From NCBI RefSeq assembly GCF_963678635.1, contig NC_087065.1, forward strand, positions 73,791,345 through 73,855,344: 64,000 bases of DNA. The letters are read 5' to 3'. The stretch comes from Symsagittifera roscoffensis. Lineage: Eukaryota > Xenacoelomorpha > Acoela > Convolutidae. A program made the position numbers and the translations under genes. Each line of letters begins with the position of its first letter. Position 1 is the first letter of the stretch. The notes below the pieces were generated by a model that saw only the letters and a program-made list of their open reading frames with translations, was not told where the DNA came from and searched no databases. This document shows positions 13,206 through 22,596 of this stretch, in pieces.

Positions 13206-13851
13206 TTGATTGATGTATCTATGGACGTATATAAAATATAGCTAACAATGAAGATTTTCTTTTCTGTTTCTTCAAAAAACTATAACGATTTATGTTGATA
13301 TATGACAATGACGAATGTTTAATAGTGATTTTATTACCATGGCCTCATCAGCTTCCATTTTATGAAACTTTTCTACATTTTAAGAAAACTTTCTTGTTTC
13401 GATTGTTTCTGAGAATATTCAATTCGGGTAGACAAAAAAGCAGAAACGTTCGAGGTTTTTCTTTGAAAAAGAAATTAATTGAACGATTTGAGTCGGGATA
13501 TGAATGTTTGATGAAGTAATGATTTCAATTCGATAGTTTCAACTGAACATACTCATTAACTTTGACAGCTATGAACGGGAATGTGTTCGAAAAAAAATTA
13601 TTTAATAGACCAGTTATGACCCACTAAACTATCGTCTCGTGATAAATGCTACAAGCTGCGTTTGGCAGTGAATGAAACTGAAGAAACAATTGCTGTGGTT
13701 TAGCGAGATGCTATTTGAAGTAATTCTTTCTTATAGGATAGCTTTGAGGAACCGGAGTCAACCCGGCCTCTCTTCTGTCGTCCCACTATGGGATATTAAA
13801 CTTTTTATCTGGGTTTATTGGAAGGATAGGAAAAACATTTAATGATACGAA
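13206..13851. other. Intergenic DNA, no gene seen
   Basis: A 75-codon open frame at 13292-13519 (+) has no recognisable domain and unremarkable AT-rich composition, so I do not call it. Confidence 0.4.
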
Positions 13852-13925
13852 GGAACGGTCTGGGAATCGAACTAGGGCTACCTGCTTCCAAGTCCTGTGC
13901 AGATTCGCTTGTGGTAACACAGATA
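13852..13925 (-). pseudogene. tRNA-like relic, A box lost
   Basis: A B box GTTCGATTCCC is intact on the minus strand, but the D-arm half is weak. It belongs with the other tRNA-like relics between 12.1 and 15 kb. Confidence 0.4.
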
Positions 13926-14600
13926 TCTAATAGACACTACTTTTTGCCAACCAATCATCTGAGGTCTTAGAAAGCATGGATGGAAAAAGACAAGAGTTGA
14001 AATCTGAGTGTTTTCTGTAATGTTCATAGATTTTGTGCGTTGAGTTAAAAGTATTTTTTCATGAGGGAATTGAAACAAAGAGAAACAAAAATTTTGATCT
14101 ATTGGAGTCACTGCCTTGGCGGTGGCCAACGGGTCATTCCTCTGTCTCTCAGTGTATATGACGGATTGTGTCAGATCCGTATGAACCTCCTCCGCTAGTC
14201 GGTCAGGGGGACGTGTCTGGCAAGCCAGATTGGGAACCCCAAACCCAAAGACCTTCTCGCCATGTCTTTACATGATCCCAGAGTGTCGGACTTTTCACTT
14301 TTGATCAACTAGCTCCAGAGACCAGCTTCAGATGCCCCGCCAAAGACATCATCGACTAGTATCGTATTTGGTTTCGGTGATGTTGAGAATGCGTTGGAAG
14401 GTAGCGAAACAATGACAGAAAAAAACCGGCTAATAGTTAAAACGTCCAAAATATTATGCATTGGATTAAATGCATACGTTAGATGAAAAAATTGACATCT
14501 CAATGAGGGATAAACATGAAATTTATTAAGTTAATTGTACTGATTTAACTATCGCTATGAGTAAATGAAATGCTTATTCTCTTGTGTTAATTCAACAGCT
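13926..14600. other. Intergenic DNA, no gene seen
   Basis: A GC-richer patch at about 14150-14330 stands out from its surroundings but holds no convincing frame or RNA structure. Confidence 0.4.
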
Positions 14601-14668
14601 GTTTAGTGCAGTGGTAGTGGAGTGCGCTGGCAATCCTGGGGTTATAGGATTAATCCTCGACCTGAGCC
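14601..14668 (+). pseudogene. tRNA-like relic
   Basis: The A-box region TTTAGTGCAGTGGTAGTGG is clear on the plus strand. The B-box side (GGATTAATCCTCGACC) is degenerate. Confidence 0.45.
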
Positions 14669-14910
14669 AAAAAATAAAAAGTTTTTAATCTCCTTTCAAA
14701 TCTATAGGCCCTTAAAAATCGAAGCCACAACCGCTTACGTTCGAACACTAGTTTTCATTTGAATTATTTTCGTCAAGTTTGAATGTGCCTGTGCTTTTTC
14801 TTTTTTACTTTGTCCTTCATTTTTTGCCTTTTTTCATCTTTATGCATGTGTTTGCAATAACTTTGAATATTAGCGTTTCGAAAATTATCGAAAAAAAAAT
14901 GTCCGATTAA

Positions 14911-14935
14911 GGAGCAGTTAGTGTAATGGTAACAC
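14911..14935 (+). pseudogene. tRNA A-box fragment
   Basis: GCAGTTAGTGTAATGGTAAC resembles the D arm of a tRNA, with no matching T arm downstream. Confidence 0.3.
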
Positions 14936-15284
14936 AAAAAACTTCCAACACGATGAAGTGAAAAACAATCCTTGGGAGGCTTTAGAATAGATTGATTAAT
15001 TGTTCATACAATTCTCTTCAGAAGCACAAAATGCAAGAATAAACACAAGAGAAAAACAATTGCCGAAAATGTTGTAAAAATTTTTCCTTGCCCAATGATT
15101 TGGTAGCAATATCGCTCCTAAACGAGATCAAATAATTCGTTATTGGTTTTTCAAAACATAATTTGTCTGTTCAATGCAGCCTTGCCTTCAAAGGGTGTGG
15201 GGCTGATTTGATGAAAATGATTTGATTTCCGACTTTTCAATGCGTATTAAATAGTAATGAATTCGGCTGGTAGGGTTTTTTGAG
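14936..15284. other. Intergenic DNA next to the Helitron-like element
   Basis: AT-rich sequence with no gene seen. It may be the flank of the Helitron-like element if that element ends at 15285. Confidence 0.4.
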
Positions 15285-15299
15285 TTAGACAGTTGTAGT

Positions 15300-15339
15300 G
15301 GCTGTTTTGCTCGAGCCCCTGCGGGGACGCAAAACAGCC
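15300..15339 (-). other. Candidate Helitron 3' hairpin
   Basis: An 11-bp perfect stem (GGCTGTTTTGC at 15300-15310, GCAAAACAGCC at 15329-15339) encloses an 18-nt loop that itself contains CCCC-TGC-GGGG. TTAG at 15285-15288 (CTAA on the element strand) is 11 nt from the stem. This geometry matches Helitron 3' termini. The loop is nearly the reverse complement of the T-arm side of the tRNA-like relic at 27215-27295. Confidence 0.55.
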
Positions 15340-15814
15340 GTGATGACTTTGAGCAAAAAGCGGTGAGCTTGTCAATGATTGTTCCTTTATGGTGGAAAGC
15401 GGATATGTATTGTAAAAACAAGTTCACCGAACACTTTAAATTGTCAAAAAGTGCGGTGATGACGATTTTTATAGCTGACACAGAAAAATTAGTGAGAGAG
15501 ATAACATAAAGCCTAATCACTACACATGATAAACTTCAAATCACTTTTCAACAAAGTACTGCATTATTACAAAGGTCGATGGCTTCTTTTTTTTATGGAG
15601 AATAAAACATAAACGAGCATTGATACACATAAACACAAAAGTCGATGGGTAGAAGTTTCATGACGAGCAACCATATACGGAAGAAGTTGAGGAGTGAAGA
15701 GGTTTTGACAGTGAGAAGAGAATTAGAGGAACCTGACAACACAAACCTTTTTACTTCCCTCAACTATCTTTTACCAGAGAGGTACATATTAGTGAATTTC
15801 AAATAGACTACCTT

Positions 15815-16923
15815 CTAAAAGTCAAGGGCTCCACGAGTGCCGCTTGGAACTGCTGATCCTTGACGAGGATTTGGCTGGGAGACTGCTGGGACAGTACTTC
15901 CTTCCTGAGGTCTCTCTTGTTGTACATTTCCATCAGCGTTAAGGGCAACATGTGCTGCATATTTTCTCACATCCGTTTCGTTGCCGTTCACCTTCAATTG
16001 AACGACGTGGATGGAGTGTGCCTCTGTGCACATGTCTCCCTCGTTCTTTGATGGCTTGTACCATCCCAGCAGTCTGAAGCCCGGGGCTTCGTTATACTCA
16101 GTAATTTTAGCGTTGACAGATGCTTTGAAATTAAAGGCATTGTAAACAGCCGAATTTGACTCTATTTTTTGAGGCTCAGTGGCAAATATGGCAAGAGCAC
16201 GAACGCTCTGCATTTCAATGACTTGCTTGGATGTCCGCTGTCCACCTGCTTCTTGCCAAGAGACTCTTGCTCGCAAGGCATTGGAGCCTAGCCCACTTTT
16301 TTCCAGGCAAAGGCAGGTTCTCTCTTTACCCGGCGTCGATAAATTTCCATCACACAAGTTACCACAGCAAGCACTCGGTGCAATGGCAACCCGTGTGAGT
16401 TTGAGGTCATTCGTTGTAACCGCAAACCACTTCATTGCAGTTTCGTGCTCCACGTCAAAACTGAGTGGGGTTTCAATGAAGTGGCTTTCGGCAGTTGGCA
16501 CAAGCGGCTCCTCAGTATCTAGCAGCAAGTTCTCACTCTGCAGTGTCCCTTTGAGATCGACATTCAACATGTGCAGAGTGGTTCCAGGCCTGATATTGTT
16601 GAAATATCGCAGAAGAATTCTCGACTGCTCAGGCGTAGCAGTAAAGAGGGCGCAGACTGTGGAGGATCCAGGGACCCCAAAAGTAAAAACCGATCGTATT
16701 TGTCCTGCTGCTGCAGGGACGATTTGGCAGAAGGGCCAATGCCTCTCCATTGCTTAAAGCGAACAGGCTCGCCACTTCGTCGTCCGTGTAGAAATGTCAG
16801 CAGAAGTTTTTTCTCGTCCGCGTCATCCCCTTGCGCAATATCTGTGAGGGTCACGACCTCGAAATGATTTCCAAAGGCTTGCTGAGCCTCAGTAAGGTTT
16901 AGTCGTGGTGTCAGTACAGGCAT
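15815..16923 (-). CDS. Helitron accessory protein, frame-shifted (possible ssDNA-binding role)
   Basis: Two overlapping minus-strand frames share one gene. The first starts with ATG at 16923 (MPVLTPRLNLTEAQ) and stays open to 16564. The second is open from about 16750 to 15815 and carries a Cys cluster (CCGNLCDG then CLCLEK) and a Pro/Gly/Ser-rich tail. Switching frames between about 16700 and 16780 would give a protein of roughly 360-370 residues. The break could be an indel, an intron I cannot place, or programmed frameshifting. Many Helitrons carry an RPA-like single-stranded DNA-binding gene. The position fits that role, but I see no clear OB-fold signature. Confidence 0.55.
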
Positions 16924-17140
16924 AATTTGAACTGAAATAAATCAGACAACTTTTAAAACAACCAAAAAATGAACTAAATGAGCTGAGGCAAGAGTTCAAA
17001 GAAAAATGGAAAAAAAAATTGGGCGACTGAAAGGAAGGAGTGCACTTCACAGTTGATCTTTAGGAGAGAACAAACACGTTTTATCTAGTCTACGATCAGT
17101 TTAAAGAAGACAACAACAATATTTCAATTTCAAGATTGTT

Positions 17141-17613
17141 GAATTAGTGAACCGCATTAAATGGCGCGGATACCAGTAAACACATAACAACAAAATAATA
17201 ATTGAAGTATGATGAATTAATGAACCACATTGAATGGCGCGGATACCATTAAACAAATAACAACAAAATAATATTTAAGGTTTGATGAATTAATGAACCG
17301 CATTGAATGGCGCGGATACCAGTAAACAAATAACAACATTTTAAAAATGTTTGTTTTTTTGAATTATTGAACCGCATTGAATGGCGCGGATACCAGTAAA
17401 CACATAACAACAAAATAATAATTTAAGTTTGACGAATTAATGAACCGCATTGAATGGCGCGGATACCAGTAAACAAATAGCAACATTATAAAAATGTTTG
17501 TTTGTTGAATTAATGAACCGCATTGAATGGCGCGGATACCAGTAAACAAATAAGAACAATAAAATAATTTAAGTTTGCTGAATTAATGAACCGCATTGAA
17601 TGGCGCGGATACC
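17141..17613 (-). repeat. 73-bp minisatellite, seven units, overlapping the Rep-helicase 3' end
   Basis: The core GCGCGGATACC recurs at 17164, 17237, 17310, 17384, 17457, 17530 and 17603, a period of 73 bp with one 74-bp step. Each unit also carries a close match to TGAACCGCATTGAATGG. The rightmost unit encodes the last residues (GIRAIQCGSLIQQT) of the Rep-helicase frame. Because 73 is not a multiple of three, the other units shift frame. Minisatellites near a terminus are known in Helitrons. Confidence 0.95.
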
Positions 17614-20600
17614 ATTGACGACTGAAGCGAATTTCTGTACTTCCCGATTGAAAATGAGGCAAAATTGATGTACTAAGTCAATGTCGTTCATTTCTCTGTT
17701 TGCTGTTGTTAGAGAGTTTTGCACCGCCTCAAGAAGGGCTAGTCGTTCGCATTTGTTCGTTTCGGGGTTGTCAGAGAAACCAGTGGCAAATTGAAGGACA
17801 CCCCACGGTTGAAGCTGAGGGAGGGCTGTTTCGGCAGAACCTTTACCAGTGTTGTGGTCGTACAAACTTTGCCGAAGATTTTCTGACTGGTCAGTAAATA
17901 TGAGGGGTGGCTGCCTCGTGCTGATCAACAGAAACACGTAACCGTTGGCTGTTGAAGGCAGCTGGATCCGTCTTGCTCGAAACGGCGACAACTGAAACGC
18001 AGGCAGCTCTACATGTTCCCTGTTGGCGGACGTTTCGGTCAGTCGTTGTATGTACTCGTCCCAGGGACTCTTTTGTTTCAACAGGGACTCTATTGCGTTA
18101 ACAGTTGTCTCAGCATCGCCGATGAAAGTTATATCGCCCAGTTTCTTAACTCTGCTGAACAGCACATATATTTGTGGTCGCTCCCATAACGCATACTCAT
18201 TCTCGAGCAAGGAAATTTTAGTTAGAAGTTGAGGAAGCTCACCGCCCATAGACTTATGTATCGTCATTGCCACAAAGTTTTTCACAGGATATTGCTTTCT
18301 GTGACATGGCGTGCCGAAAAATGAGTGGTTAAAGCCATCACTTTGACTGAGTCGTAAGCATCTCCAACCTTGCGTCAAATAGTCACTGTGCGAAGTATCT
18401 ATCGGTGGCAGTTGATTAGTACCGGGAGGAGCCAGCAGCACATTGATTGTATTGTCGTCATTTGCGGAAGAGAAAACAGCCAATTGCCCCTGGCTAAACT
18501 GATCATCAGCATTATTGGACGTCATTCGTAGGAGAGCGCCGGGAAATAAAAAGAGAGTGCTGGGCTCCCAACAGTGCTGATCGAGGAACTTGGAGACTTT
18601 TGCACTGGCCCTGTCCCACAAACCGGCATTGCTACGGCGAACTTCATCTAGTGCAGATACTTCATCAACGAGTGTGCCAGAAGCCCTTATCAGAGACACT
18701 TTGTTGAGAACAGCTTTACGTTCTGCGGAACGTTTACCGCAAACTCGTATTACAGTAGATGGCACATTCGTCTCATCACACACATATTGGCAGGAGTTTC
18801 GGATTTTGTCCTTAATGTAGCGCATATCTTCAGTGCTGATGTCTGTAGCTGTAATTAACTTAAGGAAGTGGCGATCTTCATCGTTGTTCATTCGTATGCA
18901 CTGACAAAAGTGATACAATTTTACTTCTGTTAGCATCCGGGGCGATATCCAAACCGAAGATCCTGAGGGTGGTGCACACTGATTTGGATCTCCGCTGGGC
19001 ACGACAATAACTCCGCCAAAAGGGTAGCTGTTTTTTTTTACATGTTGCAAGATTGCATCGATGATTGCAATGTTTTCCGCTGAGATGAGTCCAACCTCGT
19101 CAAAGTTCATAAAATCGAGGCTCTCCAGAAAGGCCACTTTGTGTGGATTTTTATACAGTTTTTCCAGGCTCATAGCTACTAGAGTGCCCAATGGTTTCGA
19201 ATCAACTGGAAGTGCAAAAACCTCATGAATATGGGTACCTCCCAAAATTTGAGCCCTCTCATTGGCAAGACAGGTCACAAGGATGCTTAAACCACGACAA
19301 GCAGCATATAAGGTAGCGTGAGAAGCTATCGTTGTTTTTCCGGAACCAGGAAAGCCGACATAGAAACGATTTTTCTCATTATAGGGACAGTTACTTGCGT
19401 ATCTGTCGACAACAGAAACAATATCCCTCACTGCTGTCTTTTGCTCTTGTGTGTAATAAGTAAGATGATTCAAAGGCGTCCACGAAACAGGGTCATCTAT
19501 GGAGGCATTAGCTATTTCGTCAATTGTAGGCAATTGAAGATTGCGTGCTGTGGAAAATAGTTCTTCAAAGAGTCTTGACCGTGCATTATAATGACGTAGC
19601 TCCATTTCTTGTGTCCTTTCATTCTGCAGATTGGTGTACAAACAGTGAGGAACGGAGATGGGTTGTACGTCTGTTTGCAAAATATTAAAGGCTTCAAAGC
19701 TGGCGAGAAAATTTCGGTCATGCGAGAGGTGTGATCCAGGCACAAACATCCCAAGTTCCACAATGTACTGCTTCGTTAAACGCAAGATATCCTCATCCGT
19801 GGGAGTAGGTGAACTCAGAAGAGCTGCCGCACGGTATGCTTCAACAAGGGAATTGCAACTGAACAAATCGAGCTCAGTGATGTAGGATCCCTTAATCAGA
19901 AGAAAATTGACCAGGAACCGTGTGGCATGCGGTGGTGGAACATTCGGGAAAACAACCACAGCTTCTGATTTGATGTTATCATCTACGTATCGCTGGCGAC
20001 GAAATGTGACTTGCCGAAGACACATGCTTATCTTATCTCGCACATATGGCAGAACTTCTACATCTCGGCAATCGTAGCACAAAGTAATAAACGATTCAAC
20101 AGCACAGGAACGTAGCATGACCTTTTGACCTACTGCGTTGTACCAGTGCTGGGTAAAGGGAACAGACTGTGTCGGATGACACGTAACCTTGAAGTGAAGA
20201 AAGAATGTGAAGTACGTTTCGATCGAAACAATCCACGTCAACTCGGGCGGCCGCACACCAAAAAGGCTAACTTTGTCGATGGAGAAAACACTCTGAAGAC
20301 ATTGTTCAGCGACAATTATTTGATTTTCAGTGAACTTGTAGTAGACTGATAAGTCACTGTTTTGTCTTGATGTAATAAAAGCAGTCACAGTGGCATTGCT
20401 GTTCCTGAATCGGCTGCTCTGTGTCTTTATGATCCCACCGCGGTGCTCTAAGGGAAGCGCGCATACGTGAATTGAGTCATACGACGTATGGACGTAGGGG
20501 AGCTCGAGAATTGTCCACAAACACTCATTGGCAGCAACAAGTCGAAAATTTTCCGAGGCCTCCGCGTCCTTCCCAGCAGCGAGTCGTGCTCCCGAGATCT

Positions 20601-21477
20601 TGATATTGGCCATTTTCTTAACACTGACATTAACGGTGGAATCAGTTGACCCGGCTACAGTCACAGTTGCTCGCTCCTCCACTCCTGCTGCATATTTAGC
20701 GAGATATGCTGCTGACATGACTCTGTCACAAAGCAGACAATTCATATTCCCCCTGACCATTGCAAAAATTTTTGCGTTAACGGGAGAAAACAATTCGCCG
20801 CCGTCAGCGTCATAATTGAATGAGCCAGCAGAGGCTTCATTCATGGCTCGAAAGACAGTCTGATGGCCCTGGATTTTTTCTGCGAGGTCAAGTTTTTCCA
20901 ACAGACGCCAGTACTCTTGTGAGTGAGGACGATCCACTTCTTTAAAATATGTTTCCTCACAGGCTCGATAGACTTTGAAACGGCATATTGAGTCGCCTGT
21001 GGCTGCACGCTTCTTGTGACATCGGAAGTTACTTGATGAACAACTATGCGTTAGTAAATGGGAAGCTTCCTTCAAAAGATGCTCGAAATCTTTAAGATCT
21101 GCGACAACTGAATGGGAACTATTCAGCTCTACCTTGAGCTCATAAAAAAGCCGTGTTGAAGAACCGCATATCTTTGTTTTCATTTCGATTGCGTGATTGC
21201 TTTCCTCTGTCCACAGCACAATGTGCAGATGAGGTGCATTTCCTTTGGTTGTTTGGAATTCATATCTTGCAAACATCCTTGTAACGGTTCCCAAAGGTTT
21301 TTCGGGAGAGAACTGAATGTACTGCAACAAAAAGTTGCTGCTTCGCTCCCACATCTGCAAGTAAAGTGACATGGCGCCTTCTTTAACGTTTCTCATCTCG
21401 TCAGCCGGCATATGCTTTGTATGCTCCTGGATGATGTCAAATAATGGCTTCACTCCAAACATGGCCGACTGGTTCAA
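17569..21477 (-). CDS. Helitron Rep-helicase with GIY-YIG-like C-terminus (1302 aa)
   Basis: This protein should nick and rejoin DNA for rolling-circle transposition and unwind it. The N-terminal Rep part shows the HUH-type motif HLH at residues 83-85 (APHLHIVLW) and the tyrosine motif around 258-262 (AYLAKYAAG). A Pif1/SF1 helicase follows: Walker A GFPGSGKTT near 706-713, Walker B FDEVGLIS near 790, GDPNQ near 829, and a motif VI-like VLFSR near 1105. After it, residues about 1179-1260 read GYVFLL, ENLRQSLYDHNTG, PWGVLQFATGF and ERLALLEA. That is the layout of a GIY-YIG nuclease, keeping the helix Arg (about 1202) and a candidate Glu, while the second motif is degenerate (IFT for YIG). The final 14 residues are minisatellite-encoded. 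The start ATG lies 27 nt after the preceding frame's stop, so the two may be spliced or shifted together. Confidence 0.9.
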   Translation of the reverse strand: MNQSAMFGVKPLFDIIQEHTKHMPADEMRNVKEGAMSLYLQMWERSSNFLLQYIQFSPEKPLGTVTRMFARYEFQTTKGNAPHLHIVLWTEESNHAIEMKTKICGSSTRLFYELKVELNSSHSVVADLKDFEHLLKEASHLLTHSCSSSNFRCHKKRAATGDSICRFKVYRACEETYFKEVDRPHSQEYWRLLEKLDLAEKIQGHQTVFRAMNEASAGSFNYDADGGELFSPVNAKIFAMVRGNMNCLLCDRVMSAAYLAKYAAGVEERATVTVAGSTDSTVNVSVKKMANIKISGARLAAGKDAEASENFRLVAANECLWTILELPYVHTSYDSIHVCALPLEHRGGIIKTQSSRFRNSNATVTAFITSRQNSDLSVYYKFTENQIIVAEQCLQSVFSIDKVSLFGVRPPELTWIVSIETYFTFFLHFKVTCHPTQSVPFTQHWYNAVGQKVMLRSCAVESFITLCYDCRDVEVLPYVRDKISMCLRQVTFRRQRYVDDNIKSEAVVVFPNVPPPHATRFLVNFLLIKGSYITELDLFSCNSLVEAYRAAALLSSPTPTDEDILRLTKQYIVELGMFVPGSHLSHDRNFLASFEAFNILQTDVQPISVPHCLYTNLQNERTQEMELRHYNARSRLFEELFSTARNLQLPTIDEIANASIDDPVSWTPLNHLTYYTQEQKTAVRDIVSVVDRYASNCPYNEKNRFYVGFPGSGKTTIASHATLYAACRGLSILVTCLANERAQILGGTHIHEVFALPVDSKPLGTLVAMSLEKLYKNPHKVAFLESLDFMNFDEVGLISAENIAIIDAILQHVKKNSYPFGGVIVVPSGDPNQCAPPSGSSVWISPRMLTEVKLYHFCQCIRMNNDEDRHFLKLITATDISTEDMRYIKDKIRNSCQYVCDETNVPSTVIRVCGKRSAERKAVLNKVSLIRASGTLVDEVSALDEVRRSNAGLWDRASAKVSKFLDQHCWEPSTLFLFPGALLRMTSNNADDQFSQGQLAVFSSANDDNTINVLLAPPGTNQLPPIDTSHSDYLTQGWRCLRLSQSDGFNHSFFGTPCHRKQYPVKNFVAMTIHKSMGGELPQLLTKISLLENEYALWERPQIYVLFSRVKKLGDITFIGDAETTVNAIESLLKQKSPWDEYIQRLTETSANREHVELPAFQLSPFRARRIQLPSTANGYVFLLISTRQPPLIFTDQSENLRQSLYDHNTGKGSAETALPQLQPWGVLQFATGFSDNPETNKCERLALLEAVQNSLTTANREMNDIDLVHQFCLIFNREVQKFASVVNGIRAIQCGSLIQQT

Positions 21478-21504
21478 AGTAAAAGTGAGCAGAATGGAGC
21501 TGTT

Positions 21505-22536
21505 TTAAGTTCGGAAAGCCGCACTGAGCTCATTAACAAGCCGTCGCCCATCTTCTTCTTCCAGCTTCATGCGCACTCTGTCATGGGAGAAATCTCCAAC
21601 ATTGGCCAACTCCGGCAGTCCTCGACTAATAACGAATCGCACGTCTTGATGATTCAGCTGGTGGTTGAGGTAGGTGTCAAAATAAAGAAGCAACATATGA
21701 GGATCGACGGATGTAAGCAGTGATCCATTGACCAATCTTGTTTGAATATGATCAATGATTCCCGCGAAGTTGAAGGAGCTGTTGAATTTGTTGTCGCCAA
21801 GAAGTATCGATGGAACAGCGCCAATTAGTGCATTACCCATGAACTTCGAGAACACGGAAGGACGAACCATGGCCTCTGGGTATCGAAGTACATTAGACGT
21901 TTGTGGCACAGACGCAACATATTTTTGGATACGACGCCACTGACCGTTTGCAAAAGTAATAGGACAGCGACTGCGGTGCAAGATGTTGCCGACACTATTA
22001 AGCAACACACATGAACCAATTGCACTCGATGATTTGCCCTTTGAAGACCACACAGGTTTTGCTCCACTATCGGTGTTGTCATTATACTCATTAATCTCTA
22101 TTCCTGCAGCAGTTGGACCCTCGAAGTATGGGTTTTGTTCATCAAAAGGGCAAATGTCATCTGACGGGAAAGTTGTGATTGTAGTTTGAGCTGTTATGTT
22201 TGACGATATATCTGCTGTATTTTGACGGGAAGTAGGCAACCGTTTACCAGGAATGGCTGACAAGGAGATTGGGTTGACTATAGTTCGAAAGTGTTTTCGG
22301 CAAACAGCAGTTTGACACTCGGGAAAGTGACATCGCCATGCTGATTTGTTTTTACACGCGACGTCGAATTGACATATGAAATCATTTCCAGGACTATCTA
22401 GACAGAGAATGCGATTGTGATCAGAACAAGAGATCAAGTTTTGACCATTTATGGATTTAATGAGATCGCTATTGGCAGATTGTACGATGTCAGTTTGAAT
22501 ACGTTCATAAAGAAGTATTCGCCAGTCGTTATTCAT
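21505..22536 (-). CDS. Helitron protein with Cys/His-rich N-terminal part (343 aa)
   Basis: Starts at an ATG (MNNDWRILLYERIQTD). Residues about 35-85 contain spaced Cys and His (CSDH, ICQFDVACKNK, WRCHFPECQTAVCRKHF) that look like a cross-brace or B-box-like zinc site. The C-terminal half has no motif I recognise. The frame ends just before the Rep-helicase start, suggesting it is the N-terminal zinc-binding part of the Rep module made as a separate frame or joined by splicing. DNA end recognition is a reasonable guess but not shown. Confidence 0.6.
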   Translation of the reverse strand: MNNDWRILLYERIQTDIVQSANSDLIKSINGQNLISCSDHNRILCLDSPGNDFICQFDVACKNKSAWRCHFPECQTAVCRKHFRTIVNPISLSAIPGKRLPTSRQNTADISSNITAQTTITTFPSDDICPFDEQNPYFEGPTAAGIEINEYNDNTDSGAKPVWSSKGKSSSAIGSCVLLNSVGNILHRSRCPITFANGQWRRIQKYVASVPQTSNVLRYPEAMVRPSVFSKFMGNALIGAVPSILLGDNKFNSSFNFAGIIDHIQTRLVNGSLLTSVDPHMLLLYFDTYLNHQLNHQDVRFVISRGLPELANVGDFSHDRVRMKLEEEDGRRLVNELSAAFRT

Positions 22537-22596
22537 CTGTTCAAATTGACTTTCAATGAAGCCGACAGGGGAAGAAGAGAAACTTTCAAATGAAAT

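Noticed and set aside
17141-17613. Possible CRISPR-like array
   Set aside because: The 73-bp units are contiguous and near-identical along their whole length, with no unique spacers. It is a minisatellite.
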